Assembly (NCBI GenBank): GCA_963712815.1
Contig: CAVQJL010000012.1
Coordinates: forward strand, 744,001 to 808,000
Source: RPQJ01 sp963712815
GTDB taxonomy: Bacteria > Pseudomonadota > Gammaproteobacteria > Steroidobacterales > Steroidobacteraceae
Direction: 5' to 3'
Length of the DNA: 64,000 nt
The position numbers and the translations under genes were made by a program. How positions within the stretch are numbered: position 1 is the stretch's first letter; each line of letters starts with the position of its first letter. Below, one piece after another: positions 18,836 to 27,301 of the stretch. The notes under the pieces are model-generated. The model searched no databases, was not told the origin of the DNA, and was given only the letters and a program-made list of their open reading frames with translations.

Positions 18836-21256
18836 TCACACGGCCTTCGCCTTGTCCTTCGCGAACGTCTTGTCGCTGACAAAGTAGGCGGCAATCGCCG
18901 GCGCGAGCAGGATCGCGCCGAACACGTTCACGAGGAACATGAAGGCCAGCAGGATGCCCATGTCCGCCTGGAACTTGAGCGCGGAGAAGTACCAGGTCCC
19001 CACGGAGATGGTCATGGTCACGGCGGTGAAAAGCGAGGCCGTGCCGCGTTGCTTGAGGGCCTCGACGTACGCATCCTTCAGCGAGCGTCCGGCGTGTTCC
19101 ATCTCGTGCTTGATCCGCTCGAAGAGGTAGATGCCGTAGTCCACGCCCACGCCGACGCCCAGCGCCACGACCGGCAGCGTATTCACCTTCAGGCCGATGT
19201 CGAGCATCGCCATGACGGCATTGCACAGCACGGTGACGAGCGCGAGCGGGATGATGACGCAGAGCGTCAGGCGCAATGATCGGAAGGTCATCAGGCAGAG
19301 GATGCCGACCGAGAGGAACAGCGCGAGGTTCACCCACTTGTCCGCTGCGTGCACCGCCTCGTTGGTCGCCGCCATCACGCCGACGTTGCCGCTCGCGAGC
19401 CGGAACGTGACCTTGTCCGTGTCGCCGCCGCCGGCCTTGAAGGCGTGGATCCGGTCGACGATGTGGGCAATCGTGCCGGCCTGGTGATCGACCGTGTAGA
19501 TGTTGATCGGCATTGCCGTGCAACGCGAATCCATGAACTCGTTGCCGAGTCGCGTGGCGTATCCGACGCCCTGCGCGATCTGCGCCCGGGACTCGGGCAG
19601 CATCCGCCAGCGGGAGAAGGTCTCCGCGAACGACTGCGTCATGGACTTCACGAACCCCGACAGGCTGCGCACCGTCGCCACGCCGTCCACCTGGCGCATC
19701 TGGAACTCGAAGTCCTCGACCCGCTCCATGACCTCGCGGTCCACGCAGGGCGAGTCGTCCTCCGTCTCGGCCTTCGCCTCGGCGATGATCTGCAGGTTGT
19801 CCACGCCGATCGCGAAGTGGCTGACGATCATCTCGACGTCGCGGTTGTAGCGCGCGTCGGGCTTGAGCTCGGGCACCCCCGTGCCGAGGTCGCCGATGTG
19901 CCGGTGCATCGCCTGCGAAATGCCGAAGCCGAGCAGCGCGAGGCCGACCACCAGCACGATCCACGCGGAGCGACGGTCGGCCAGCGGGCCGAGCCGCTCC
20001 CACAGCCAGTCGCCCGCCGTCTCCTTGCCGGCGAGCTTCGAGGCCTGCTCCGGGGAAAACTTGTAGTAGGACAGCAGGATCGGCAGCAGCATCTTGTTGG
20101 TGATGATCATCACCGTGACGCCGATGGTCGCCGTGTAGGCGAGTTCGCGCACGATCTCGATGTCGACGAACGCAATCACCATGAAGCCGAAGGCGTTGGC
20201 GAGCAGCGCCGTGGCACCCGGGATGAACAGCTTCTGGAACGAGTGGGTGGACGCCGCGACGCCGTCCGCGCCGTGCAGCGTCTCGAGCTTCCAGGCGTTG
20301 GTCATCTGCACCGCGTGCGAGACCGCGATCGAGAAGATCAGGAACGGCACCAGGATCGACATCGGGTCGAGGCCGAGGCCGAACACGGGCAGCAGCCCGA
20401 GCAGCCAGATCACCGGCACGATCGCGCACACGAGTGCCAGCGAGGTCAGCATCAGCGAGCCCGAGTACCAGTAGAGCAGGATGGCGGTGATCACGAACGC
20501 CACGCCGAAGAAGACCAGCACGCCGGCCGCGCCGTCGGCGATGTCGCCCATCGCCTTGGCGAAGCCGATGATGTGGACGGTGTTGCCGTCCTTCTCGTAC
20601 TTGCCCCGGATCACCTCCAGGGCCTTTGCGACCTCCTGGAGGTCGAGGCGCTGCCCCGTCTCCGGGTCGTTCTCCTGCAGCGTCGCCACCACCATGGCGG
20701 CTGACTGGTCGTTGGCGACGATACGTCCGACCCAGTCGGACTTGAGCAGGTTCTCGCGAACCCCCTCGAGTTGCTCGGGAGTGCCGGCGAAGTCGGCGGA
20801 AACGATGTTGCCGCCGCGGAAACCGTCCTCGACGACCTCGTTGTAGCGCACGTTAGGGGTGAACAGGGACGTCACAGAACTGCGCTCGACGCCCTTGAGG
20901 TAGAAGACCTCCTCCGTCACCTGGCGCAGCGCCTCCATGAAATCCTTCTCGAAGATGTCGCCCTTCTGAGTCTTCAGGACGACGAGCACCTTGTTCGCAC
21001 CGCCGAAGTCCTGCTGGTACTCGAGGAAAGTGGACATGTAGGGGTGGTTGAGCGGGATCATCTTGGTGAACCCGGCCTGCACCCGCAGCTGGCTCGCCAT
21101 CACGCCGAGCAGGATGGTGAGCAGCGTGAACAGGATCAGCAACCAGCGCCGGTGGTGGAAGATCCAGTAGGAGATCTTCCCGATCCAGTCGCTGCGGAAC
21201 TCCTGCTTCTCGATCTCGGCGTCGGCGACGGCGAGGACCTTCGGTTCGTTGGCCAT
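18836..21256 (-). CDS. RND-superfamily permease (MMPL/HAE3-like)
   Basis: An 806-aa inner-membrane protein with the RND plan of one N-terminal helix (about 35-55), a large periplasmic loop, a helix cluster (about 235-400), a second loop and a final helix cluster (about 620-790). The motif LGVGVGVDYGIYLFERI in the second half is the conserved TM4-type proton-relay region with Asp, also seen in sterol-sensing/MMPL proteins. These permeases move lipids or hydrophobic molecules out of, or across, the inner membrane. It is the last gene of a four-gene minus-strand unit: DUF1302, DUF1329, YCF48-like, RND, with only 25 bases between its start and the YCF48-like stop. Confidence 0.85.
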   Translation of the reverse strand: MANEPKVLAVADAEIEKQEFRSDWIGKISYWIFHHRRWLLILFTLLTILLGVMASQLRVQAGFTKMIPLNHPYMSTFLEYQQDFGGANKVLVVLKTQKGDIFEKDFMEALRQVTEEVFYLKGVERSSVTSLFTPNVRYNEVVEDGFRGGNIVSADFAGTPEQLEGVRENLLKSDWVGRIVANDQSAAMVVATLQENDPETGQRLDLQEVAKALEVIRGKYEKDGNTVHIIGFAKAMGDIADGAAGVLVFFGVAFVITAILLYWYSGSLMLTSLALVCAIVPVIWLLGLLPVFGLGLDPMSILVPFLIFSIAVSHAVQMTNAWKLETLHGADGVAASTHSFQKLFIPGATALLANAFGFMVIAFVDIEIVRELAYTATIGVTVMIITNKMLLPILLSYYKFSPEQASKLAGKETAGDWLWERLGPLADRRSAWIVLVVGLALLGFGISQAMHRHIGDLGTGVPELKPDARYNRDVEMIVSHFAIGVDNLQIIAEAKAETEDDSPCVDREVMERVEDFEFQMRQVDGVATVRSLSGFVKSMTQSFAETFSRWRMLPESRAQIAQGVGYATRLGNEFMDSRCTAMPINIYTVDHQAGTIAHIVDRIHAFKAGGGDTDKVTFRLASGNVGVMAATNEAVHAADKWVNLALFLSVGILCLMTFRSLRLTLCVIIPLALVTVLCNAVMAMLDIGLKVNTLPVVALGVGVGVDYGIYLFERIKHEMEHAGRSLKDAYVEALKQRGTASLFTAVTMTISVGTWYFSALKFQADMGILLAFMFLVNVFGAILLAPAIAAYFVSDKTFAKDKAKAV

Positions 21257-21281
21257 GGTTCTATCTCTCGTGTTCCGCTGC

Positions 21282-22253
21282 TTACCGGGTCGTCAGCGCC
21301 GACAGGTCGAGCGGGTTGACGCCGCTCTCCCCGACGACCACGATGCCGCCGCCGGCGACTTCGGCAAGAGCCGAGAAGCCCCTGCCCGCCGGCGACCACT
21401 TCAAGGCGAATGTCGCGCCGTCGTCGCTGCTCTCCGCGACCAGGCCCGAATTGCCGACCAGCAGTATCCTGCCGTCCGAGAGCCTCCTGCCGCCATTGAA
21501 GGCCGTGGTCGTTCCCGTCTCGATCTTCTGCCAGGTGAGGCCACCGTCTACGGTTCGAAATACGGTGCCACGCATGCCGAAGACAACCAGCACGTTGTCG
21601 CCGGCGGCCACGGCACCGAAGAATGAACCCTCGTAAGGCGATTCGAGTTCGATCCACGTTGCCCCGCCGTCGTCCGATCGCGCCAGCGTCCCGTACTCGG
21701 CCACCATCCACAGAGCGCCGTTGAACGGCAGGACCTGGGAGATGTGGTTCTCGAATTCCTCGGAAATGACCTGGCGACGCTGCCAGGTCGCGCCCCCGTC
21801 GGAGGAGTCCAGGTACATCCCGAAGGCGCCGTACGCTGCGAAGCGACCGCCGCCGAAGCTCGCCACGCCGAGCAGCGAGTCCGAGCCGACGTCGTTCTCC
21901 ACGTCAACGGCCGCCCACGTGTCGCCGCCGTCCTCGGTGCGCACGAGCGAACCGCCGTGTCCGACGGCCACTCCGAGCCTGGCACCCTCGAAAGCAACGC
22001 CGGTGAGCGTGCGGTTGACCGGGGTGACGACCGCTCGCCACGTCTTCCCGCCATCGTCCGAAAGCAGCGCAAAGCCGCGTTCGCCCACGGTCACGAGACG
22101 ATCCCCTGCGCGGGCGACGTTGAGCAGGTAGATACGGTCGGGCCTGATCTCGACCACCGTGTCGGCGCGAACCGGGCCAGTGCCCTGGGCCAGCGAGCCG
22201 AACGCCATCCCGGCGCCCATCGCGAGGCACGCCATCTTCATCCAGTTCTTCAT
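21282..22253 (-). CDS. Periplasmic YCF48/BNR-repeat beta-propeller protein
   Basis: The start at 22253 has a GGGGAG site seven bases upstream; the frame extends upstream without family similarity. 323 aa. Residues 1-30 are a signal peptide (ending LAQG-T). At least five repeats of the type SDDGGKTW, TEDGGDTW, SSDGGATW, SDDGGATW, TVDGGLTW mark the Asp-box (BNR) propeller of the YCF48/HCF136 group, which acts as an assembly factor or scaffold. Its place between the DUF1329 lipoprotein-carrier-like gene and the RND permease points to a periplasmic coupling role in the same envelope machine (inference). Confidence 0.85.
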   Translation of the reverse strand: MKNWMKMACLAMGAGMAFGSLAQGTGPVRADTVVEIRPDRIYLLNVARAGDRLVTVGERGFALLSDDGGKTWRAVVTPVNRTLTGVAFEGARLGVAVGHGGSLVRTEDGGDTWAAVDVENDVGSDSLLGVASFGGGRFAAYGAFGMYLDSSDGGATWQRRQVISEEFENHISQVLPFNGALWMVAEYGTLARSDDGGATWIELESPYEGSFFGAVAAGDNVLVVFGMRGTVFRTVDGGLTWQKIETGTTTAFNGGRRLSDGRILLVGNSGLVAESSDDGATFALKWSPAGRGFSALAEVAGGGIVVVGESGVNPLDLSALTTR

Positions 22254-22312
22254 GGAGACACTCCCCGCCGACCGCAGGCGCCGTGCGCCCGCTTTCCCGT
22301 CCGGCGCCGCAT

Positions 22313-22337
22313 CCCCGGGTCCGACTCGGACCCGGGG
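22313..22337. repeat. 25-nt near-perfect palindrome inside the DUF1302-RND operon
   Basis: Twelve-base arms CCCCGGGTCCGA and TCGGACCCGGGG flank a single C. It lies in the 130-base gap between the DUF1329 stop and the YCF48-like start, the only long gap in that operon. In RNA it would form a very stable hairpin without a T-run, suited to blocking 3' exonucleases or partial termination. Confidence 0.75.
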
Positions 22338-22383
22338 GCGCGGCATCGTGACTATTCGCTGGACCAGGCTAGAAGGCCAGGCA

Positions 22384-23736
22384 TCACTTCGTGCCGGCGC
22401 GCCGCAGGGCGTCGGGCTGGAACTCGCCCCAGGTCGCCTTCTCGCCGAAGGACCACGGGGTCCGCAGCTCATTGTCGAGGCCCGCGAGCAGGTAGCTGCC
22501 GTTGGTCAGATCGTGCCAGATGTTGGCGCGATGCCAAGGCACCTTGGCGTCGTAGAACTGAAGCATCGGGTGGATGCCCACGCGCCACAACTGCTTGCGG
22601 GTGTCGTAAGCATCCTCATACACCACCGTCCAGGTGTCCTCGTCGAGGTAGAACACCCGCTTGCCGTAGACGTGCTTGCTGCCCGCCTTGAGCGTCGCCT
22701 CCACCTCCCAGACACGGTGCAGCTCGTAGCGCATCAGGTCGGCGTTGATCGTGTTCTTGCGGATGATGTCTTCCTTGTACTTGAGCTTCTTGTCCGACAA
22801 CTTGAAGGAGTTGTAGGGAATGTAGATCTCCTTCTTGCCGACCAGCTTCCAGTCGTATCGGTCCGGCGCGCCGTTGTAGGCGTCGAACTGGTCTGTCGTG
22901 CGCAGTCCCTCGGTGCCGTCGTTGATGTTGTCATAGGCGAGATCGGGCGCGCGCCGCACGCGGCGCTGGCCGGCGTTGTAGATCCACGCCGAACGCGACT
23001 CCTTGACCTGGTCGATCGGCTCGTGCACCAGGAACACCGTGCCCTCGAGGGTCGCCGGGCCGAGGAAGCGCGCGGAGTACACGCCGAGCAGGTTGTCCGG
23101 CGCGCTGTCGAGGTTGCGGAAGAACACGCGCCGTTCCTCGGTAGCGATCTTGTAGAAGTCGCCGTTCGAGCGCACCGGGAAGCTGTTGTACTGGCGCTTG
23201 ACGCCGCCGCCGAGGTAGCGCGGGACGTGGTTCCAGATCGCCTCGAGCCCGTTCTTCGGGATCGGGAACGGCGCGAAAGAGAAGCCGCCGGTGAAGCCGA
23301 AGCCCTGCAGCGAGATCTTGGTCGACATCTCCTTGACGACGCCGTAGGCCTCCGCCGGTAGGCAGGCCGTGCGCCGGGTCTGGTACACCGGCATCTTGAA
23401 AGTGTCGTACTTGTCGAGCATCGCCAGCGTGCCGGGCGTCAGCTTGTCCTTGTACTGGGCCGCATTCGCCTTGGTGATGGTGAACTGCACCTTGTCGCTC
23501 GCGAACGGATCGACGTAGCCCTGCTCGGGCTTCCAGCCCGAGGGGGGCGCGCACAGGCCGCCGGTCCATTCGGGGATGCTGCCGTCCTTGTTGCCGGCCT
23601 TCTCGGCGCCCACGGGCGTCAGGTCGGCACCGAGGCGAGCCGCCTCGGCATCGGTCAGCTTCGCGGACGCGGGCGCTGCGACCCCGAGCAGGGCCGCCGC
23701 GACGGCGGACGCGAGAATCTTGGTCATCGTCTTCAT
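22384..23736 (-). CDS. DUF1329 periplasmic/outer-membrane-associated protein
   Basis: A 450-aa protein with a signal peptide (residues 1-25, ending ASA-K). The segments GADLTPVGAEKAGN, GSIPEWTGG and many aromatic beta strands (RVFYLDEDTWTVVYEDAYD) are diagnostic of DUF1329, which has a LolA/LolB-like fold expected to hold a hydrophobic ligand. It is routinely encoded next to DUF1302 and an RND permease, as here: 23 bases separate it from DUF1302. The likely role is to carry or receive a hydrophobic substrate between the RND pump and the outer membrane. The substrate is unknown. Confidence 0.9.
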   Translation of the reverse strand: MKTMTKILASAVAAALLGVAAPASAKLTDAEAARLGADLTPVGAEKAGNKDGSIPEWTGGLCAPPSGWKPEQGYVDPFASDKVQFTITKANAAQYKDKLTPGTLAMLDKYDTFKMPVYQTRRTACLPAEAYGVVKEMSTKISLQGFGFTGGFSFAPFPIPKNGLEAIWNHVPRYLGGGVKRQYNSFPVRSNGDFYKIATEERRVFFRNLDSAPDNLLGVYSARFLGPATLEGTVFLVHEPIDQVKESRSAWIYNAGQRRVRRAPDLAYDNINDGTEGLRTTDQFDAYNGAPDRYDWKLVGKKEIYIPYNSFKLSDKKLKYKEDIIRKNTINADLMRYELHRVWEVEATLKAGSKHVYGKRVFYLDEDTWTVVYEDAYDTRKQLWRVGIHPMLQFYDAKVPWHRANIWHDLTNGSYLLAGLDNELRTPWSFGEKATWGEFQPDALRRAGTK

Positions 23737-23759
23737 GTGGATTTTCTCCCGGATTCGAA

Positions 23760-26039
23760 TCAGAAGGTCACGCTGACGGCCGCCGAGTAGAAGTCGCGGT
23801 CGAACAGCGGATCGAAGTTCTTGTCGTTGTAGTCGACCCAGCTCAGGTCCAGCACATAGCGCTTGTTGTAGGTGAACTTGAGGCCGAGGCCGAGGATCTG
23901 GCGATCCTCGATGAAGGCCGGATCCATCGAGACGCCCTCGACGTCGTGCGACCAGAACACGCTCGGCGTGACGGTGACGCCGGTGTTGAACGTGTTCAGG
24001 TAGTCCGCCGAGACGCGCACGCGATATCCCCAGGCCATGTCGGTGATGTAGCCGTCGTTCTTGCAGCCGATCGGGTGCGGGTTGTAGAAGCCATTGGCGA
24101 GCGGCACGGGCGCCGCCACGTACGTGGGCTCACAGAAATTTCCCTGGCTGAGGCCGCCCAGCGCCGGCTGGCCCGAGGCGAAACCGCCGGTGGCGTACTC
24201 CGGGCCCGAGCCCGTGCCGTACATGAAGCCGCGGCCGTAGCGCAGACCGCCCTTCGAGTAGTCCGGAATGTTGTTCCACTGCCCGCCGATCTCGCCGACG
24301 ATCAGCATGTTGTCGGCCCACAGCACGTTGCTCATGGTCTTGACCGCGTTGAGCTGCAGCTGACGCTTGTCGAAGCGGTCGTAGCCCGCGAGGTAGGTGC
24401 CTATGCCCTTGGTGTTGGCCTCGCTCGCCGCCTGCCGATACGGGCCGATGCCGAAGATGCCGGCCGCGACGAGATCGTTGCCGTTGATCTGCACCGGCAC
24501 GTCCGTCGCGTAGCTGAACTCAGCCGAAGTGGACCAGCCGAACAGGTTGGTCGCTACGCTGACGCCGTAGATCTGCAGGTCTTCCGGATACTCCCAGAAG
24601 CCCTTGCCCGGCTCGAGGTCGACGTTGATGCCGTTGGCGCCAAGCTGCGCCTCGAAGCCCTTCTCGAGGATCGGCATCAGGCTGCGGAACAACGTCGTCG
24701 ACGCCGGGCTCGACTTCCAGTAGCCGCCCCAGGCGTCGCTGCCGACCAGGCCCGCGGCGGCGAGCGCGCCGTAGGCGACCGGGTTCATGGCCTGAAGGTC
24801 CGCTGGCGTCGTGCCCACCTGACTCGAGGAGATCGGCAGCCGGTTGTGAATGTTCATCGCGTACAGGCCGATCTCGGCATCGATCTTGTCCACCGGGAAG
24901 CGGAACGCGACGCCGAACTGGCCGCTGTCACTGGGCTCGCGGCCATTGATCGCCGGCACGTAGGTACCGTTCGCCTGCAGGAACGGCTGCGAGCCGAGTT
25001 GCGGGACCAGCGGGCCCACGGTGCCCGGCAGCGGGTTGCCGTTCACGCCGCCCACGACGGTGATGCTGCGGCACTGGCCCGGGTCGGTCGAGATCTGGGT
25101 GCCCGACTGCGTGAAGTACTGGCCGCAGCCGTCCACCGAGGTGTTGTTCCACTGGAACTGGTAGAAGGCCTCGATGGAGCCGAAGCTCAGGCCCCAGTTC
25201 GCGTAGGCCATCCACACCGGCAGCAGGATTTCCTTCAGCTCGGCGCCCGGACGACGCGCGGCCGGCACGTCGACCGGGTTGATCTGGTTCACGCCCTGGA
25301 TGAACACGCTCTCGCCCCAGTTCACCACCTGGTTGCCAAGGCGCAGCTGCAGGTCGGTATCGCCGAGCGCGAACGAACCGTAAACGTAGGCGTCGAGCAG
25401 ATAGAGATTGTCGAACTTCTGTTCGTCCTCGAAGCCGTCGTCGCTCAGTTTCTTGCTGGGCCACAGGTTCTGGCCTGCCGGCGACAGCGGAATGCAGGCC
25501 GGCGGCTGCGCCGTGCCGACGCAGGGGCCGTAGCCCGGCACGGGGCCGAGGCCAGGGCGCACGCCGTTGAAGTCGTTGGCCTGGTTGCCGATCCGGACGG
25601 TCTTGTCGTTGAGCGCCTGGTCGTACCAGGCCTTCACGCGCACCAGCGCACCGTAGCTGCCCTTCCTGATCTCGACGTCGCTGATGATCTTGAAGGGCGT
25701 CGAGAAGCGGTCGCCCTTGCCCCAGTTGAGGTTGCCGTCGCCGGCGGACTGGTTGCCGGCGAGTCCGTCGCCGCGCTTGGCATACTCCCCCGGCATCAGC
25801 GGGTCGCCGGACCACTTGCCGATCAGGGCCCCGTCCGAGCGCGTGTACAGGTAGGGGTGAGGGTTTTCTGCGCGCCAGCTCTGGCCGACGGAGAGCGTCG
25901 TGTTCCAGTTGATGCGCGTTCCGTTATCGAACTCGAATTCCAGCGCCTGCGCACCACCCGCGTATGCCGCGAGTGCCGTGCCGATGGCAGTGGCAAGCAC
26001 GGTGCTGCGACGACCCTGACCCATGGATTCGCTCTTCAT
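23760..26039 (-). CDS. DUF1302 outer-membrane beta-barrel protein
   Basis: The start at 26039 (MKSESMGQG) is chosen because of a GGGGGA site and the following signal peptide, residues 1-31, ending AQA-L. 759 aa. LEFEFDNGTRINWNTTLSVGQSWR is the DUF1302 opening strand, and the last residues SAAVSVTF end in Phe as in BAM-inserted barrels. GNQVVNWGESVFIQGVNQINP is the conserved inner segment of the family. It is the first gene of the DUF1302-DUF1329-YCF48-RND operon, with its promoter in the gap upstream. Family members are found near catabolic genes for hydrocarbons, terpenoids and steroids. A transport channel is inferred rather than proven. Confidence 0.9.
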   Translation of the reverse strand: MKSESMGQGRRSTVLATAIGTALAAYAGGAQALEFEFDNGTRINWNTTLSVGQSWRAENPHPYLYTRSDGALIGKWSGDPLMPGEYAKRGDGLAGNQSAGDGNLNWGKGDRFSTPFKIISDVEIRKGSYGALVRVKAWYDQALNDKTVRIGNQANDFNGVRPGLGPVPGYGPCVGTAQPPACIPLSPAGQNLWPSKKLSDDGFEDEQKFDNLYLLDAYVYGSFALGDTDLQLRLGNQVVNWGESVFIQGVNQINPVDVPAARRPGAELKEILLPVWMAYANWGLSFGSIEAFYQFQWNNTSVDGCGQYFTQSGTQISTDPGQCRSITVVGGVNGNPLPGTVGPLVPQLGSQPFLQANGTYVPAINGREPSDSGQFGVAFRFPVDKIDAEIGLYAMNIHNRLPISSSQVGTTPADLQAMNPVAYGALAAAGLVGSDAWGGYWKSSPASTTLFRSLMPILEKGFEAQLGANGINVDLEPGKGFWEYPEDLQIYGVSVATNLFGWSTSAEFSYATDVPVQINGNDLVAAGIFGIGPYRQAASEANTKGIGTYLAGYDRFDKRQLQLNAVKTMSNVLWADNMLIVGEIGGQWNNIPDYSKGGLRYGRGFMYGTGSGPEYATGGFASGQPALGGLSQGNFCEPTYVAAPVPLANGFYNPHPIGCKNDGYITDMAWGYRVRVSADYLNTFNTGVTVTPSVFWSHDVEGVSMDPAFIEDRQILGLGLKFTYNKRYVLDLSWVDYNDKNFDPLFDRDFYSAAVSVTF

Positions 26040-26467
26040 CAGAAATCCCCCAGTTGCCTCAAGTTGACCGCTTCGCACGCGCGAAGCTGGAATGCTGCAC
26101 TGCGCCAACCGTTTATCTCACGGTTGTGATTCGTACGGAGGCTATCCGCGGTACACCCCAGCGACACTTGGGAGTATCCGAAACGCCACTACTACATTCC
26201 GCAGTCGCGCAAGCGTGCCAGTGTCTTGCCCGACTGACAACACGCACGTGCGTTGCATTTTTGCCATGCAGCAAAATGCTGCGGCGCACATAGATCGCTC
26301 CGACCTGTCGCCGACGCCATTGCGGCCGACGCGAGCGTCTCATGGCAACCACCCGGCCCGCGGCAATTCCCGTGCACGACCTGCCGCACCGGCTCGCCGG
26401 TGGACTGCGTCGGTGTGGGCGCACGCTCCAGGATGCGCGGCCTGTGCAGGATTTTCGGGAGAACGCC
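26040..26467. promoter_or_regulatory. 428-bp upstream region of the DUF1302 operon, with two inverted repeats
   Basis: No complete gene is visible. Going leftward it must contain the operon promoter. Two adjacent inverted repeats stand out: the palindrome CGCACGTGCG at 26243-26252, and GCAGCA-AAA-TGCTGC at 26268-26282 beside an A/T-rich patch. They lie about 200-240 bases from the DUF1302 start, so they could serve a regulator of either the operon or the small rightward remnant that begins at 26468. Which of the two they serve is not decidable by eye. Confidence 0.35.
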
Positions 26468-26662
26468 ATGTCGCCCGCCGCTCGCGCGTTGCTCGCCGTC
26501 GCGCTTCTCACGTCCGCCTGGATCACCGTGGCCGAACCCTCCCAGGCGCCCCCACAGGACTGGGTCGCGCGCAGCAATGCCAACGCGCAGCCCCTGCTGC
26601 AAGTGATGGACCAGTACGTGCCGTCACGCCTTGCGGCCCGGAGTACGGGCAACGCGGACTGA
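26468..26662 (+). pseudogene. Remnant of a DUF885-like secreted protein (N-terminal fragment)
   Basis: ATG 26468 has a GGGAGA site and starts a signal peptide (MSPAARALLAVALLTSAWITVAEP). Residues 35-50, DWVARSNANAQPLLQVM, resemble the mature start of DUF885 proteins, which are normally near 600 aa. Here the frame stops after 64 aa at TGA 26660-26662. A neighbouring frame reads PEYGQRGLTETAPP over the same DNA, so a frameshift plus loss of the rest of the gene is likely. Its end overlaps, tail to tail, the last 13 codons of the TetR gene. A functional small secreted peptide is the alternative. Confidence 0.45.
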
Positions 26663-27301
26663 CCGAGACCGCGCCGCCGGTGCGCGCCCGCCGCGAACCG
26701 TGGATGCGCTCCGCGGGCGCGCCTCCGGCGTGCGAAGGAAGAATCGCTCGGCCTCGGCGGCGAGGTCGGCGGCGTCGAGCGGCCCGTCCGCGCGGTACCA
26801 GTGCGCGATCCAGTTGAGCGCACCGAACATCAGCAGCCGGTCCACAGGCGTCGGCATCGCCCACTCGCCGGTTCGTTGCAGCTCGCCGATGACCATTTCC
26901 CAGACCGACTCGTAGCGTCGCTGCAGCTCGATGATCCTCGGGCGCGCCGCGACCTCGAGCGAACGCCACTCGTAGAGCAGCACGGGGATGAAGTCCTGCC
27001 CGGGGCCGAGCAGCGTGTCCAGGTGGGTGCGCAGCAGCGCCCGGAAGTGCTCGCGCGGCGGCAGGTTCTCGCGACCGATGGCCTCGATGCGCTCGAGTGC
27101 CTGCGCGAGCCCCTCCTCCATCACTGCGGCGAGGATGTCCTGCTTGGTCCTGAAGTGGTAAACCCAGCTACCCGACTGCAGGCCGGTCGCGGCGGCGATA
27201 TCGCGCACCGAAGTCGCGTCGAAGCCCTTCTCCCGGAACAGCCGTGCCGACTCCCGGACGATCTGCCCGCGCCGGCCGGCCTCGTCGGCACGGCTGCTCA
27301 C
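26624..27301 (-). CDS. TetR-family transcriptional regulator
   Basis: GTG start at 27301 overlaps the stop of the acyl-CoA dehydrogenase gene (GTGA), so the regulator is translated by coupling. 225 aa. The N-terminal helix-turn-helix reads ATSVRDIAAATGLQSGSWVYHFRTKQDIL (about residues 30-60), typical of TetR; the rest is an all-helical ligand domain. The C-terminal 30 residues are Arg/Pro-rich and probably disordered. By position it should sense an acyl-CoA and repress both its own unit and the divergent SDR/carboxylase operon, binding the inverted repeat at 28500-28515 (inference). Confidence 0.88.
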   Translation of the reverse strand: MSSRADEAGRRGQIVRESARLFREKGFDATSVRDIAAATGLQSGSWVYHFRTKQDILAAVMEEGLAQALERIEAIGRENLPPREHFRALLRTHLDTLLGPGQDFIPVLLYEWRSLEVAARPRIIELQRRYESVWEMVIGELQRTGEWAMPTPVDRLLMFGALNWIAHWYRADGPLDAADLAAEAERFFLRTPEARPRSASTVRGGRAPAARSRSVRVARTPGRKA

